From Atherix ibis (taxonomy: Eukaryota; Arthropoda; Insecta; Diptera; Athericidae): DNA of 64,000 bases. The notes under the pieces were generated by a model that made no database searches, had not been told where the DNA came from, and worked only from the letters and a program-made list of their open reading frames with translations. Where the stretch lies: assembly GCA_958298945.1 (NCBI GenBank), contig OY282608.1:74386806-74450805 (forward strand), read 5' to 3'. Both the position numbers and the translations under genes were made by a program. Position 1 is the first letter of the stretch. Each line of letters opens with the position of its first letter. Shown piece by piece: positions 14,291-28,968 of the stretch.

Positions 14291-17200
14291 ACCAACAAAC
14301 CAACAAACCAACAAACCAAGAAACCAACAAACCAACAAACCAATAAACCAACAAACCAACAAACCAACAAACCAACAAACCAACAAACCAACAAACCAAC
14401 AAACCAACAAACCAAAAAACCAACAAACCAACAAACCAACAAGCCAACAAACGAACAAACCAACAAGCCAACAAACCAACAAACCAACAAACCAACAAAC
14501 CAACAAACCAACAAACCAACAAACCAACAAGCCAACAAACCAACAAGCCAACAAACCAACAAACCAACAAACCAACAAACCAACAAGACAACACACCAAA
14601 AACCAACAAACCAAAACACCAACAATCCAACAAACCAACAAGCCAAAAAACCAATAAGCCAACAAACGAACAAACCAACAAACAAACAAACCAACAAACC
14701 AACGAACCAACAAACCAACAAACCAACAAACAAACAAACAAACAAACCAACAAACCAAACAACCAACAAACCAACAAACCAACAAGCCAACAAACCAACA
14801 AGCCAACAAACGAACAAACCAACAAGCCAACAAACCAACAATCCAACAAACGAACATACCAACAAGCCAACAAACCAACAAACCAACAAACCAACAAACC
14901 ACCGAACCAACAAACCAACAAACCAACAAACAAACAAACAAGCAAACCAACAAACCAAAAAACCAGCAAACCAACAAACCAACAAACCAACAAACCAACA
15001 AGACAACAAACCAAAAAACCAACAAACTAACAAACCAACGAACCAACAAACCAACAAACCAACAAACCAACAAGCCAACAAACAAACAAGCCAACAAACC
15101 AACAAACCAACAAACAAATAAACCAACAAACCAACAAACCAACAAACCAACAAATGAATAAACCAACAAACCAACAAACCAACAAACCAACAAACCAACA
15201 AACCAACAAACCAACAAACCAACAAACGAACAAATCAACAAACCAAAAAACCATCAAACCAACAACCAACAAACCAACAAACCAACAAAACAACAAGCCA
15301 ACAAGCCAACAAGCCAACAAACCAACAAGCCAACAAACGAACAAACCAACAAACCCGCAAACAAATAAACCAACAAACCCACAAACCAACAAACGAACAA
15401 ATCAACAAACCAACAAACCAACAAACCAACAAACCAACAAACCAACAAACCAACAAACCAACATACCAACAAACCAACAAACCAACAAACCAACAAACCA
15501 ACAAACCAACAAACCAACAAACCAACAAACCAACAAGCCAACAAGCCAACAAGCCAACAAACCAACAAGCCAACAAACGAACAAACCAACATACCAACAA
15601 ACGAACAAACCAACAAACCAACAAACCAACAAACGAACAAACCAACAAACCAACAAAAAAACAAACCAACAAACGAACATACTAACAAACCAACAAACCA
15701 CCAAACCACCAAACCAACAAACCAACAAACCAATAAGCCAACAAACGAACAAACCAACAAGCCAACAAACCAACAAACCAACGAACCAACAAACCAACAA
15801 ACCAATAAACAAACAAACAAACAAACCAACAAACCAAACAACCAACAAACCAACAAACCAACAAGCCAACAAACCAACAAGCCAACAAACGAACAAACCA
15901 ACAAGCCAACAAACCAACAATCCAACAAACGAACATACCAACAAGCCAACAAACCAACAAACCAACAAACCAACAAACCAACGAACCAACAAACCAACAA
16001 ACCAACAAACAAACAAGCAAACCAACAAACCAAAATACCAGCAAACCAACAAACCAACAAACCAACAAACCAACAAACCAACAAGACAACAACCCAAAAA
16101 ACCAACAAACCAACAAACCAACGAACCAACAAACCAACAAACCAACAAACCAACAAGCCAACAAACAACAAGCCAACAAACCAACAAACCAACAAACCAA
16201 TAAACAAACAAACCAACAAACCAACAAACCAACAAGCCAACAAGCCAACAAACCAACAAGCCAACAAACGAACAAACCAACAAACAAACAATCTAACAAA
16301 CAAACAAACCAACATACCAACAAACGAACAATCCATGAAACCAACAAACGAACAAACAAACAAACCAACAAACCAACAAGCCAACAAACCAATAAGCCAA
16401 CAAACCAACAAACCAACAAACAAATAAGTCAAGAAACCAACAAACCAACAAACCAACAAACCAACAAACCAACAAACCAACAAACCAACAAACCAAAAAA
16501 CGAACAAACCAACAAACCAACAAACCAACAAACCAACAAACCAGTAAACCAACAAACCAACAAACCAACAAACCAACAAACCAACAAACCAACAAACCAA
16601 CAAACCAACAAACCAACAAACCAACAAACCAATAAACCAACAAACCAACAAACCAACAAACCAACAAACCAACAAACCAACAAACCAAAAAACCAACAAA
16701 CCAACAAACCAACAAGCCAACAAACGAACAAACCAACAAGCCAACAAACCAACAAACCAACAAACCAACAAACCAACAAACCAACAAGCCAACAAACCAA
16801 CAAGCCAACAAACCAACAAACAAACAAACCAACAAACCAACAAGACAACAAACCAAAAAACCAACAAATCAACACACTAACAATCCAACAAACCAACAAG
16901 CCAAAAAACCAATAAGCCAACAAACGAACAAACCAACAAACAAACAAACCAACAAACCAACGAACCAACAAACCAACAAACCAACAAACCAACAAACAAA
17001 CAAACAAACAAACCAACAAACCAAACAACCAACAAACCAACAAACCAACAAGCCAACAAACCAACAAGCCAACAAACGAACAAACCAACAAGCCAACAAA
17101 CCAACAATCCAACAAACGAACATACCAACAAGCCAACAAACCAACAAACCAACAAACCAACAAACCACCGAACCAACAAACCAACAAACCAACAAACAAA

Positions 17201-20200
17201 CAAAGAAGCAAACCAACAAACCAAAAAACCAGCAAACCAACAAACCAACAAACCAACAAACCAACAAACCAACAAGACAACAAACCAAAAAACCAACAAA
17301 CTAACAAACCAACGAACCAACAAACCAACAAACCAACAAACCAACAAGCCAACAAACAAACAAGCCTACAAACCAACAAACCAACAAACAAATAAACCAA
17401 CAAACCAACAAACGAACAAATCAACAAACCAAAAAACCAACAAATGAATAAACCAACAAACCAACAAACCAACAAACCAACAAACCAACAAACCAACAAA
17501 CCAACAAACCAACAAACCAACAAACGAACAAATCAACAAACCAAAAAACCATCAAACCAACAACCAACAAACCAACAAACCAACAAAACAACAAGCCAAC
17601 AAGCCAACAAGCCAACAAACCAATAAGCCAACAAACGAACAAATCAACAAACCAGCAAACAAATAAACCAACAAACCCACAAACCAACAAACGAACAAAT
17701 CAACAAACCAACAAACCAACAAATCAACAAACCAACAAACCAACAAACCAACAAACAAATAAACCAACAAACCAACAAACCAACAAACCAACAAACCAAC
17801 ATACCAACAAACCAACAAACCAACAAACCAACAAACCAACAAACCAACAAACCAACAAACCAACAAACCAACAAGCCAACAAGTTAACAAGCCAACAAAC
17901 CAACAAGCCAACAAACGAACAAACCAACATACCAACAAACGAACAAACCAACAAACCAACAAACGAACAAACCAACAAACCAACAAAAAAACAAACCAAC
18001 AAACGAACATACTAACAAACCAACAAACCACCAAACCACCAAACCAACAAACCAACAAACCAATAAGCCAACAAACGAACAAACCAACAAGCCAACAAAC
18101 CAACAAACCAACGAACCAACAAACCAACAAACCAATAAACAAACATACAAACAAACCAACAAACCAAACAACCAACAAACCAACAAACCAACAAACCAAC
18201 AAACCAACAAGCCAACAAACGAACAAACCAACAAGCCAGCAAACCAACAATCCAACAAACGAACATACCAACAAGCCAACAAACCAACAAACCAACAAAC
18301 CAACAAACCAACGAACCAACAAACCAACAAACCAACAAACAAACAAACAAGCAAACCAACAAACCAAAATACCAGCAAACCAACAAACCAACAAACCAAC
18401 AAACCAACAAACCAACAAGACAACAACCCAAAAAACCAACAAACCAACAAACCAACGAACCAACAAACCAACAAACCAACAAACCAACAAGCCAACAAAC
18501 AACAAGCCAACAAACCAACAAACCAACAAACAAATAAACCAACAAACCAACAAACCAACAAATGAATAAACCAACAAACCAACAAACCAACAAACCAACA
18601 AACCAACAAACCAACAAACCAACAAACCAACAAACCAACAAACCAACAAACGAACAAATCAACAAACCAAAATACCATCAAACCAACAAACCAAAAAACC
18701 AACAAACCAACAAACCAACAAACCAACAAACCAACAAACCAACAAAACAACAAGCCAACAAGCCAAAAAGCCAACAAACCAACAAGCCAACAAGCCAACA
18801 AACGAACAAACCAACAAGCCAACAAACCAACAAACCAACAAACCAACAAACCAACAAACCAACAAGCCAACAAACCAACAAGCCAACAAACCAACAAACC
18901 AACAAACCAACAAACCAACAAGACAACAAACCAAAAAACCAACAAACCAACACACCAACAATCCAACAAACCAACAAGCCAACAAACCAATAAGCCAACA
19001 AACGAACAAACCAACAAGCCAACAAACCAACAAACCAACGAACCAACAAACCAACAAACCAACAAACAAACAAACAAACAAACCAACAAACCAACCAACC
19101 AACAAACCAATAAACCAACAAGCCAACAAACCAACAAGCCAACAAACGAACAAACCAACAAGCCAACAAACCAACAATCCAAAAAACGAACATACCAACA
19201 AGCCAACAAACCAACAAACCAACAAACCAACAAACCAACGAACCAACAAACCAACAAACCAACAAACAAACAAACAAGCAAACCAACAAACCAAAAAACC
19301 AGCAAACCAACAAACCAACAAACCAACAAACCAACAAACCAACAAGACAACAAACCAAAAAACCAACAAACCAACAAACCAACGAACCAACGAACCAACA
19401 AACCAACAAACCAACAAACCAACAAGCCAACAAACCAACAAGCCAACAAACCAACAAACCAACAAACAAATAAACCAACAAACCAACAAACCAACAAACC
19501 AACAAATGAATAAACCAACAAACCAACAAACCAACAAACCAACAAACCAACAAACCAACAAACCAACAAACCAACAAACCAACAAACGAACAAATCAACA
19601 AACCAAAAAACCATCAAACCAACAAACCAAAAAACCAACAAAACAACAAACCAACAAACCATCAAACCAACAAACCAACAAAACAACAAGCCAACAAGCC
19701 AACAAGCCAACAAACCAACAAGCCAACAAACGAACAAACCAACAAACCAGCAAACAAATAAACCAACAAACCCACAAACCAACAAACGAACAAACCAACA
19801 AACGAACAAATCAACAAACCAACAAACCAACAAACCAACAAACCAACAAACCAACAAACAAACAAACAAACAAACCAACAAACCAAAAAACCAACAAACC
19901 AACAAACCAACAAACCAACAAACCAACAAACCAACAAACCAACAAGACAACAAACCAAAAAACCAACAAACCAACAAACCAACAAACCAACAAACCAACA
20001 AACCAACAAACCAACAAGCCAACAAGCCAACAAGCCAACAAACGAACAAACCAACAAGCCAACAAACCAACAAACCAACAAACCAAAAAACCAACGAACC
20101 AACAAACCAACAAACGAACAAACAAACAAACAAACAAACCAACAAACCAAAAAGCCAACAAACCAACAAACCAACAAACCAACAAACCAACAAACCAACA

Positions 20201-23200
20201 AGACAACAAACCAAAAAACCAACAAACCAACAAACCAACAATGCAACAAACCAACAAACCAACAAGCCAACAAACCAACAAGCCAACAAACCAACAAACC
20301 AACAAACCAACAAACCAATAAGACAACAAACCAAAAAACCAACAAACCAACACACCAACAATCCACCAAACCAACAAACCAACAAGCCAATAAGCCAACA
20401 AACGAACAAACCAACAAGCCAGCAAACCAACAAACAAACGAACCAACAAACCAACAAACCAACAAACAAACAAACAAACAAACCAACAAACCAAAAAACT
20501 AACAATTCGATAAACCAACAAAACAACAAGACAACACACCAACAAACCAACAAACCAACAAGCCAACAAACCAACAAGCCAACAAACGAATAAACCAACA
20601 AGCCAACAAACCAACAATCCAACAAACGAACATACCAACAAGCCAACAAACCAACAAACCAACAAACCAACAAACCAACGAACCAACAAATCAACGAACC
20701 AACAAACCAACAAACCAACAAACCAACAAGCCAACAAACCAAGAAGCCAACAAATCAACAAACCAACAACCAACAAACCAACAAACCAACGAACCAACAA
20801 ACCAACAAACCAACAAACCAACAAACCAACAAACCAACAAACCAACAAACAAATAAACCAACAAACCAACAAACCAACAAACCAACAAATGAATAAATCA
20901 ACAAACCAACAAACCAACAAACCAACAAACCAACAAACCAACAAACCAACAAACCAACAAACGAACAAATCAACAAACCAAAAAACCAACAAAACCAACA
21001 AACCAAAAAACCAACAAACCAACAAACCAACAAACCAACAAACCAACAAACCAACAAGCCAACAAGCCAACAAGCCAACAAGCCAACAAACCAACAAGCC
21101 AACAAACGAACAAACCAACAAACCAACAAACAAATAAACCAACAAACCCACAAACCAACAAACCAACAAACCAACAAACGAACAAATCAACAAACCAACA
21201 AACAAACAAACCAACAAACCAACAAACCAACAAACCAACAAACCAACAAACCAACAAACCAACATACCAACAAACCAACAAACCAACAAACCAACAAACT
21301 AACAAACCAACAAGCCAACAAGCCAACAAGCCAAAAAACCAACAAGCCAACAAACGAACAAACCAACATACCAACAAACGAACAAACCAACAAACCAACA
21401 AAAAAACAAACCAACAAACCAACAAACTAACATACCAACAAACGAACAAACCAACAAACCAACAAACCAACAAACCAACATACCAACAAACGAACAAACC
21501 AACAAACCAACAAACCAACAAACGAATAAACAAACAAACCAACAAACCAACAAACCAACAAACGAAAAAAACTAACAAACCAACAAACCAACAAACCAAC
21601 AAACGAACAAACCAACAAACCAACAAACCAACAAACCGGTAAACCAACAAAACAACTAGACAACACACCAACAAACCAACAAACCAACAAGCCAACAAAC
21701 CAACAAGCCAACAAACGAGCAAACCAACAAGCCAACAAACCAACAATCCAACAAACGAACATACCAACAAGCCAACAAACCAACAAACCAACAAACCAAC
21801 AAACCAACGAACCAACAAACCAACGAACCAACAAACCAACAAACCAACAAACCAACAAGCCAACAAACCAAGAAGCCAACAAATCAACAAACCAACAACC
21901 AACAAACCAACAAACCAACGAACCAACAAACCAACCAACCAACAAACCAACAAACCAACAAACCAACAAACCAACAAACCAACAAACCAACAAACAAATA
22001 AACCAACAAACCAACAAACCAACAAACCAACAAATGAATAAACCAACAAACCAACAAACCAACAAACCAACAAACCAACAAACCAACAAACCAACAAACC
22101 AACAAACGAACAAATCAACAAACCAAAAAACAACAAAAGCAACAAACCAAAAAACCAACAAACCAACAAACCAACAAACCAACAAACCAATAAGCCAACA
22201 AGCCAACAAGCCAACAAGCCAACAAACCAACAAGCCAACAAACGAACAAACCAACAAACCAACAACCAACAAACCAACAAACCAACAAACCAACAAACCA
22301 ACATACCAACAAACCAACAAACCAACAAACCAACAAACTAACAAACCAACAAGCCAACAAGCCAACAAGCCAAAAAACCAACAAGCCAACAAACGAACAA
22401 ACCAACATACCAACAAACGAACAAACCAACAAACCAACAAAAAAACAAACCAACAAACCAACAAACCAACATACCAACATACGAACAAACCAACAAACCA
22501 ACAAACCAACAAACCAACATACCAACAAACGAACAAACCAACAAACCAACAAACCAACAAACCAACAAACGAATAAACCAACAAACCAACAAACCAACAA
22601 ACCAACAAACGAAAAAAACCAACAAACCAACAAACCAACAAACCAACAAACCAACAAACCAACAAACGAACAAACCAACAAACCAACAAAAAAACAAACC
22701 AACAAACGAACATACTAACAAACCAACAAACCAACAAACCAACAAACAAACAAACAAACAAACCAACAAACCAAAAAACCAACAAACCGATAAACCAACA
22801 AAACAACAAGACAACACACCAACAAACCAACAAACCAACAAGCCAACAAACCAACAAGCCAACAAACGAACAAACCAACAAGCCAACAAACCAACAATCC
22901 AACAAACAAACATACCAACAAGCCAACAAACCAACAAACCAACAAACCAACAAACCAACGAATTACCAAACCAACGAACCAACAAACCAACAAACCAACA
23001 AACCAACAAACCAACAAACCAACAAACCAACAAACCAACAAACAAATAAACCAACAAACCAACAAACCAACAAACCAACAAATGAATAAACCAACAAACC
23101 AACAAACCAACAAACCAACAAACCAACAAACCAACAAACCATTAAACCAACATACGAACAAATCAACAAACCAAAAAACCAACAAACCAACAAACCAAAA

Positions 23201-24966
23201 AACCAACAAACCAACAAACCAACAAATCAACAAACCAACAAAACAACAAGCCAACAAGCCAACAAGCCAACAAGCCAACAAACCAACAAGCCAACAAACG
23301 AACAAACCAACAAACCAACAAACAAATAAACCAACAAACCCACAAACCAACAAACCAACAAACCAACAAACGAACTAATCAACAAACCAACAAACCAACA
23401 AACCAACAAACCAACAAACAAATAAACCATTAAACCAACAAACCAACAAACCAACAAACCAACAAACCAACAAACCAACAAACCAACAAACCAAGAAACC
23501 AACAAACCAACATACCAACAAACCAACAAACCAACAAACCAACAAACCAACAAACCAACAAGCCAACAAGCCAACAAACCAACAAGCCAACAAACGAACA
23601 AACCAATATACCAACAAATGAACAAACCAACAAACCAACAAACGAACAAACCAACAAACCAACAAAAAAACAAACCAACAAACGAACATACTAACAAACC
23701 AACAAACCACCAAAACAACAAACCAACAAACAAATAAACCAACAAACCAACAAACCAACAAACCAACAAACCAACAAACCAACAAACCAACAAACAAACA
23801 AACCAACAAACCAACAAACCAACATACCAACAAACGAACAAATCAACAAACCAACAAACCAACAAACGAACAAACCAACAAACCAACAAACCAACAAACC
23901 AACAAACGAACAAACCAACAAACCAACAAACCAACAAACCAACAAGCAAACAAACCACCAAACCAACAAACAAATAAGCCAACAAACCAACAAACCAACA
24001 AACCAACAAACCAACAAACCAACAAACCAACAAACCAACAAACCAACAAACCAACAAACCAACAAACCAACAAACCAACAAACCAAAAAACGAACAAACC
24101 AACAAACCAACAAACCAACAAACCAACAAACCAACAAACCAACAAACCAACAAACCAACAAACCAACAAACCATCAAACCAACAAAGCAACAAACCAACA
24201 AACCAACATGAAAACAAACCAACAAACCAACAAACCAAAAAGCCAACAAACCAACAAGCCAACAACCGAACAAACCAACAAGCCAACAAACCAACAATCC
24301 AACAAACGAACATACCAACAAGCCAACAAACCAATAAACCAACAAACCAACAAACCAACGAACCAACAAACCAACAAACCAACAAACAAACAAACAAGCA
24401 AACCAACAAACCAAAAAACCAACAAACCAACAAACCAACAAACCAACAAACCAACAAGACAACAAACCAAAAAACCAACAAACCAACAAACCAACAAACC
24501 AACAAACCAACAAACCAACAAGCCAACAAGCCAACAAACCAACAAACCAACAAACCAACAAACCAACAAACCAACAAACCAACAAATCAACAAACCAAAA
24601 AACCAACAAACCAACAAACCAAAAAGCCAACAAACCAACAAACCAACAAACCAACAAACCAACAAACCAACAAACCAATAAGCCAACAAGCCAACAAGCC
24701 AACAAACCAACAAGCCAACAAACCAACAAACCAACAAACAAATAAACCAACAAATCCACAAACCAACAAACCAACAAACCAACAAACGAACAAATCAACA
24801 AACCAACAAACCAACAAACCAACAAACCAACAAACAAATAAACCAACAAACCAACAAACCAACAAACCAACAAACCAACAAACCAACAAACCAACAAACC
24901 AACAAACCAACAAACCAACAAACCAACAAGCCAACAAACCAACAAGCCAACAAATCAACAAACCAA
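14291..24966. repeat. Higher-order repeat domain with ~0.9-1.4 kb spacing
   Basis: A landmark beginning atccaacaaacgaacatacc (or one-base variants) lies at 14841, 15920, 17107, 18250, 19177, 20617, 21746, 22897 and 24297. The spacings are 1079, 1187, 1143, 927, 1440, 1129, 1151 and 1400 bp. Accompanying markers are caagacaac, runs of caagcc units and caaatgaataaacc (near 15151, 17441, 18559, 19503, 20886, 22031 and 23079). The irregular spacing suggests an older or repeatedly rearranged domain. One M cassette lies at 16198-16434. Confidence 0.78.
16198..16434. repeat. M cassette, copy 6 (atccatg form, shortened)
   Basis: The atccatg core is at 16331 and aagtcaag near 16427. Like copy 5 it lacks the cagtcc unit. 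It lies alone within the 14-25 kb domain. Confidence 0.76.
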
Positions 24967-26682
24967 CAACCAACAAACCAACAAACCAACGAACCAACAA
25001 ACCAAGAAACCAACAAACCAACAAACCAACAAACCAACAAACCAACAAACCAACAAACCAACAAACCAACAAACAAATAAACCAACAAACCAACAAACCA
25101 ACAAACCAACAAATGAATAAACCAACAAACCAACAAACCAACAAACCAACAAACCAACAAACCAACAAACGAACAAATCAACAAACCAAAAAACCAACAA
25201 ACCAACAAACCAAAAAACCAACAAACCAACAAACCAACAAACCAACAAACCAACAAACCAACAAGCCAACAAGCCAACAAGCCAACAAACCAACAAGCCA
25301 ACAAACGAACAAACCAACAAACCAACAAACAAATAAACCAATAAACCCACAAACCAACAAACCAACAAACCAACAAACGAACAAATCAACAAACCAACAA
25401 ACCAACAAACCAACAAACAAATAAACCAACAAACCAACAAACCAACGAACCAACAAACCAACAAACCAGAAAACCAACAAACCAACAAACCAACAAACCA
25501 ACATACCAACAAACCAACAAGCCAACAAACCAACAAACCAACAAACCAACAAGCCAACAAGCCAACAAACCAACAAGCCAACAAACGAACAAACCAACAT
25601 ACCAACGAACAAACCAACAAACCAACAAACGAACAAACCAACAAACCAACAAAAAAACAAACCAACAAACGAACATACTAACAAACCAACAAACTACCAA
25701 ACCAACAAACCAACAAACAAATAAACCAATAAACCAACAAACCAACAAACCAACAAACCAACAAACCAACAAACCAACAAACCAACAAACCAACAAACCA
25801 ACATACCAACAAACAAACAAACAAACAAACCAACAAACGAACAAACCAACAAACCAACAAACCAACAAACCAACAAACCAACAAACCAACAAACCAACAA
25901 ACCAACAAACCAACAAGCCAACAAGCCAACAAGCCAACAAGCCAACAAACCAACAAGCCAACAAACGAACAAACCAACATACCAACGAACAAACCAACAA
26001 ACCAACCGAACAAACCAACAAACCAACAAAAAAACAAACCAACAAACGAACATACTAACAAACCAACAAACCACCAAACCAACAAACCAACAAACAAATA
26101 AACCAACAAACCAACAAACCAACAAACCAACAAACCAACAAACCAACAAACCAACAAACCAACAAACCAACAAACCAACAAACCAACAAACCAACATACC
26201 AACAAACAAACAAACAAACAAACCAACAAACGAACAAACCAACAAACCAACAAACCAACAAACCAACAAACGAACAAACCAACAAACCAACAAACCAACA
26301 AACCAACAAGCAAACAAACCAATAAACCAACAAACAAATAAGCCAACAAACCAACAAACCAACAAACCAACAAACCAACAAACCAACAAACCAACAAACC
26401 AACAAACCAACAAACCAACAAACCAACAAACTAACAAATCAACAAACCAACAAACCATCAAACCAACAAGCAAACAAACCAACTAACCAACAAACCAACA
26501 AACCAACAAACCAACAAACCAACAAACCAACAAACCAACAAACCAACAAAGCAAAAAACGAACAAACCAACAAACCAACAAAACAACAAACCATCAAACC
26601 AACAAACCAACAAACCAACAAACCAACAAACCAACAAACCAACAAACCAACAAACCAACAAACCAACAATCCAACAAACCAA

Positions 26683-26710
26683 CAAACAAACAAACAAACA
26701 AACAAACAAA
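26683..26710. repeat. (CAAA)7 tetranucleotide run
   Basis: Seven CAAA tetramers lie in a row, bounded by the 8-bp units. The same 28-bp run occurs at 30695, 32135, 34733, 37972, 39404 and 49960, at offsets that follow the higher-order period. Confidence 0.93.
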
Positions 26711-27149
26711 CCAACAAACCAAAAAACCAACAAACCAAAAAACCAACAAACCAACAAGACAACAAACCAAAAAACCAACAAACCAACAAACCAACAAACC
26801 AACAAACTAACAAACCAACAAACCAACAAACCAACAAACCAACAAACCAACAAGCCAACAAACCAACAAGCCAACAAAGGAACAAACCAACAAGCCAACA
26901 AACCAACAAGCCAACAAACCAACAAACCAACGAACCAACAAACCAACAATCCAACAAACAAACAAACAAACAAACAAACCAACAAACCAAAAAACCAACA
27001 AACCAACAAACCAACAAACCAACAAACCAACAAGACAACAAACCAAAAAACCAACAAACGAACAAACCAACAAATCAACAAACCAACAAACCAACAAACG
27101 AACAAATCAACAAACCAAAAAACCAACAAACCAACAAACCAACTAACCA

Positions 27150-28968
27150 ACAAACCAAGTAACCAACAAACCAACAAACGAACAAACCAACAAACAAACA
27201 AACCAACAAACGAACAACCCAACAAACCAACAAACCAACATACCAACAAACAAACAAACAAATAAACCAACAAACGAACAAACCAACAAACCAACAAACC
27301 AACAAACCAACAAACCAACAAACCAACAAACCAACAAACCAACAAACCAACAAGCCAACAAGCCAACAAGCCAACAAGTCAACAAACCAACAAGCCAACA
27401 AACGAACAAACCAACATACCAACGAACAAACCAACAAACCAACAAACCAACAAACGAACAAACCAACAAACCAACAAAAAAACAAACCAACAAACGAACA
27501 TACTAACAAACCAACAAACCACCAAACCAACAAACCAACAAACCAACAAACCAACAAGACAACAAACCAAAAAACCAACAAACCAACAAACCAACAAACC
27601 AACAAACCAACAAACCAACAAGCCAACAAGCCAACAAACCAACAAACCAACAAACCAACAAACCAACAAACCAACAAACCAACAAATCAACAAACCAAAA
27701 AACCAACAAACCAACAAACCAAAAAGCCAACAAACCAACAAACCAACAAACCAACAAACCAACAAACCAACAAACCAACAAGCCAACAAGCCAACAAGCC
27801 AACAAACCAACAAGCCAACAAACCAACAAACCAACAAACAAATAAACCAACAAATCCACAAACCAACAAACCAACAAACCAACAAACGAACAAATCAACA
27901 AACCAACAAACCAACAAACCAACAAACCAACAAACAAATAAACCAACAAACCAACAAACCAACAAACCAACAAACCAACAAACCAACAAACCAACAAACC
28001 AACAAACCAACAAACCAACAAACCAACAAGCCAACAAACCAACAAGCCAACAAATCAACAAACCAACAACCAACAAACCAACAAACCAACGAACCAACAA
28101 ACCAAGAAACCAACAACAAACCAACAAACCAACAAACCAACAAACCAACAAACCAACAAACCAACAAACCAACAAACAAATAAACCAACAAACCAACAAA
28201 CCAACAAACCAACAAATGAATAAACCAACAAACCAACAAACCAACAAACCAACAAATGAATAAACCAACAAACCAACAAACCAACAAACCAACAAGCCAA
28301 CAAACGAACAAACCAACATACCAACGAACAAACCAACAAACCAACAAACGAACAAACCAACAAACCAACAAAAAAACAAACCAACAAACGAACATACTAA
28401 CAAACCAACAAACCACCAAACCAACAAACCAACAAACCAACAAACCAACAAGACAACAAACCAAAAAACCAACAAACCAACAAACCAACAAACCAACAAA
28501 CCAACAAACCAACAAGCCAACAAGCCAACAAACCAACAAACCAACAAACCAACAAACCAACAAACCAACAAACCAACAAATCAACAAACCAAAAAACCAA
28601 CAAACCAACAAACCAAAAAGCCAACAAACCAACAAACCAACAAACCAACAAACCAACAAACCAACAAACCAACAAGCCAACAAGCCAACAAGCCAACAAA
28701 CCAACAAGCCAACAAACCAACAAACCAACAAACAAATAAACCAACAAATCCACAAACCAACAAACCAACAAACCAACAAACGAACAAATCAACAAACCAA
28801 CAAACCAACAAACCAACAAACCAACAAACCAACAAACAAATAAACCAACAAACCAACAAACCAACAAACCAACAAACCAACAAACCAACAAACCAACAAA
28901 CCAACAAACCAACAAACCAACAAACCAACAAGCCAACAAACCAACAAGCCAACAAATCAACAAACCAA
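27150..28968. repeat. Nested ~0.9-kb tandem duplication inside copy 1
   Basis: The linked pair gccaacaaatcaac plus 7-bp unit occurs at 28067 and again at 28969, 902 bp apart. Other landmarks in the two halves repeat at an offset of 894 bp (for example the accaccaaacc region near 27518 and again near 28412). The third 4.0-kb copy lacks this structure. The left edge is approximate. Confidence 0.65.

Larger units (their letters stand above)
24967..28968. repeat. 4.0-kb higher-order repeat, copy 1
   Basis: The copy is bounded by a recurring 7-bp unit (caaccaac) at 24967 and 28969. Landmarks are caaatgaataaacc at about 25110, a (CAAA)7 run at 26683-26710 and the rare aaagga variant (GG at 26879). 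Distances to copy 2 are 4002 (7-bp unit), 4002 (atgaata) and 4012 (both the CAAA run and GG). Its distal part differs from copy 2: an extra 7-bp unit at 28067 marks a nested duplication of about 0.9 kb. Confidence 0.85.

Noticed and set aside
15151..15164. ATG in caaatgaataaacc as a translation start
   Set aside because: The same variant recurs more than 20 times as part of the higher-order repeat, is followed only by repeat codons, and has no consistent upstream context other than array units.
17884..20742. 952-codon open frame on the - strand, and similar ones at 12852-15014, 57893-59926 and 55265-57256
   Set aside because: The product is only LVCWFVGL-type repeat with substitutions. The frame is open because the DNA unit has no stop in any frame, overlapping frames on the same strand are equally open, and there is no domain or promoter.
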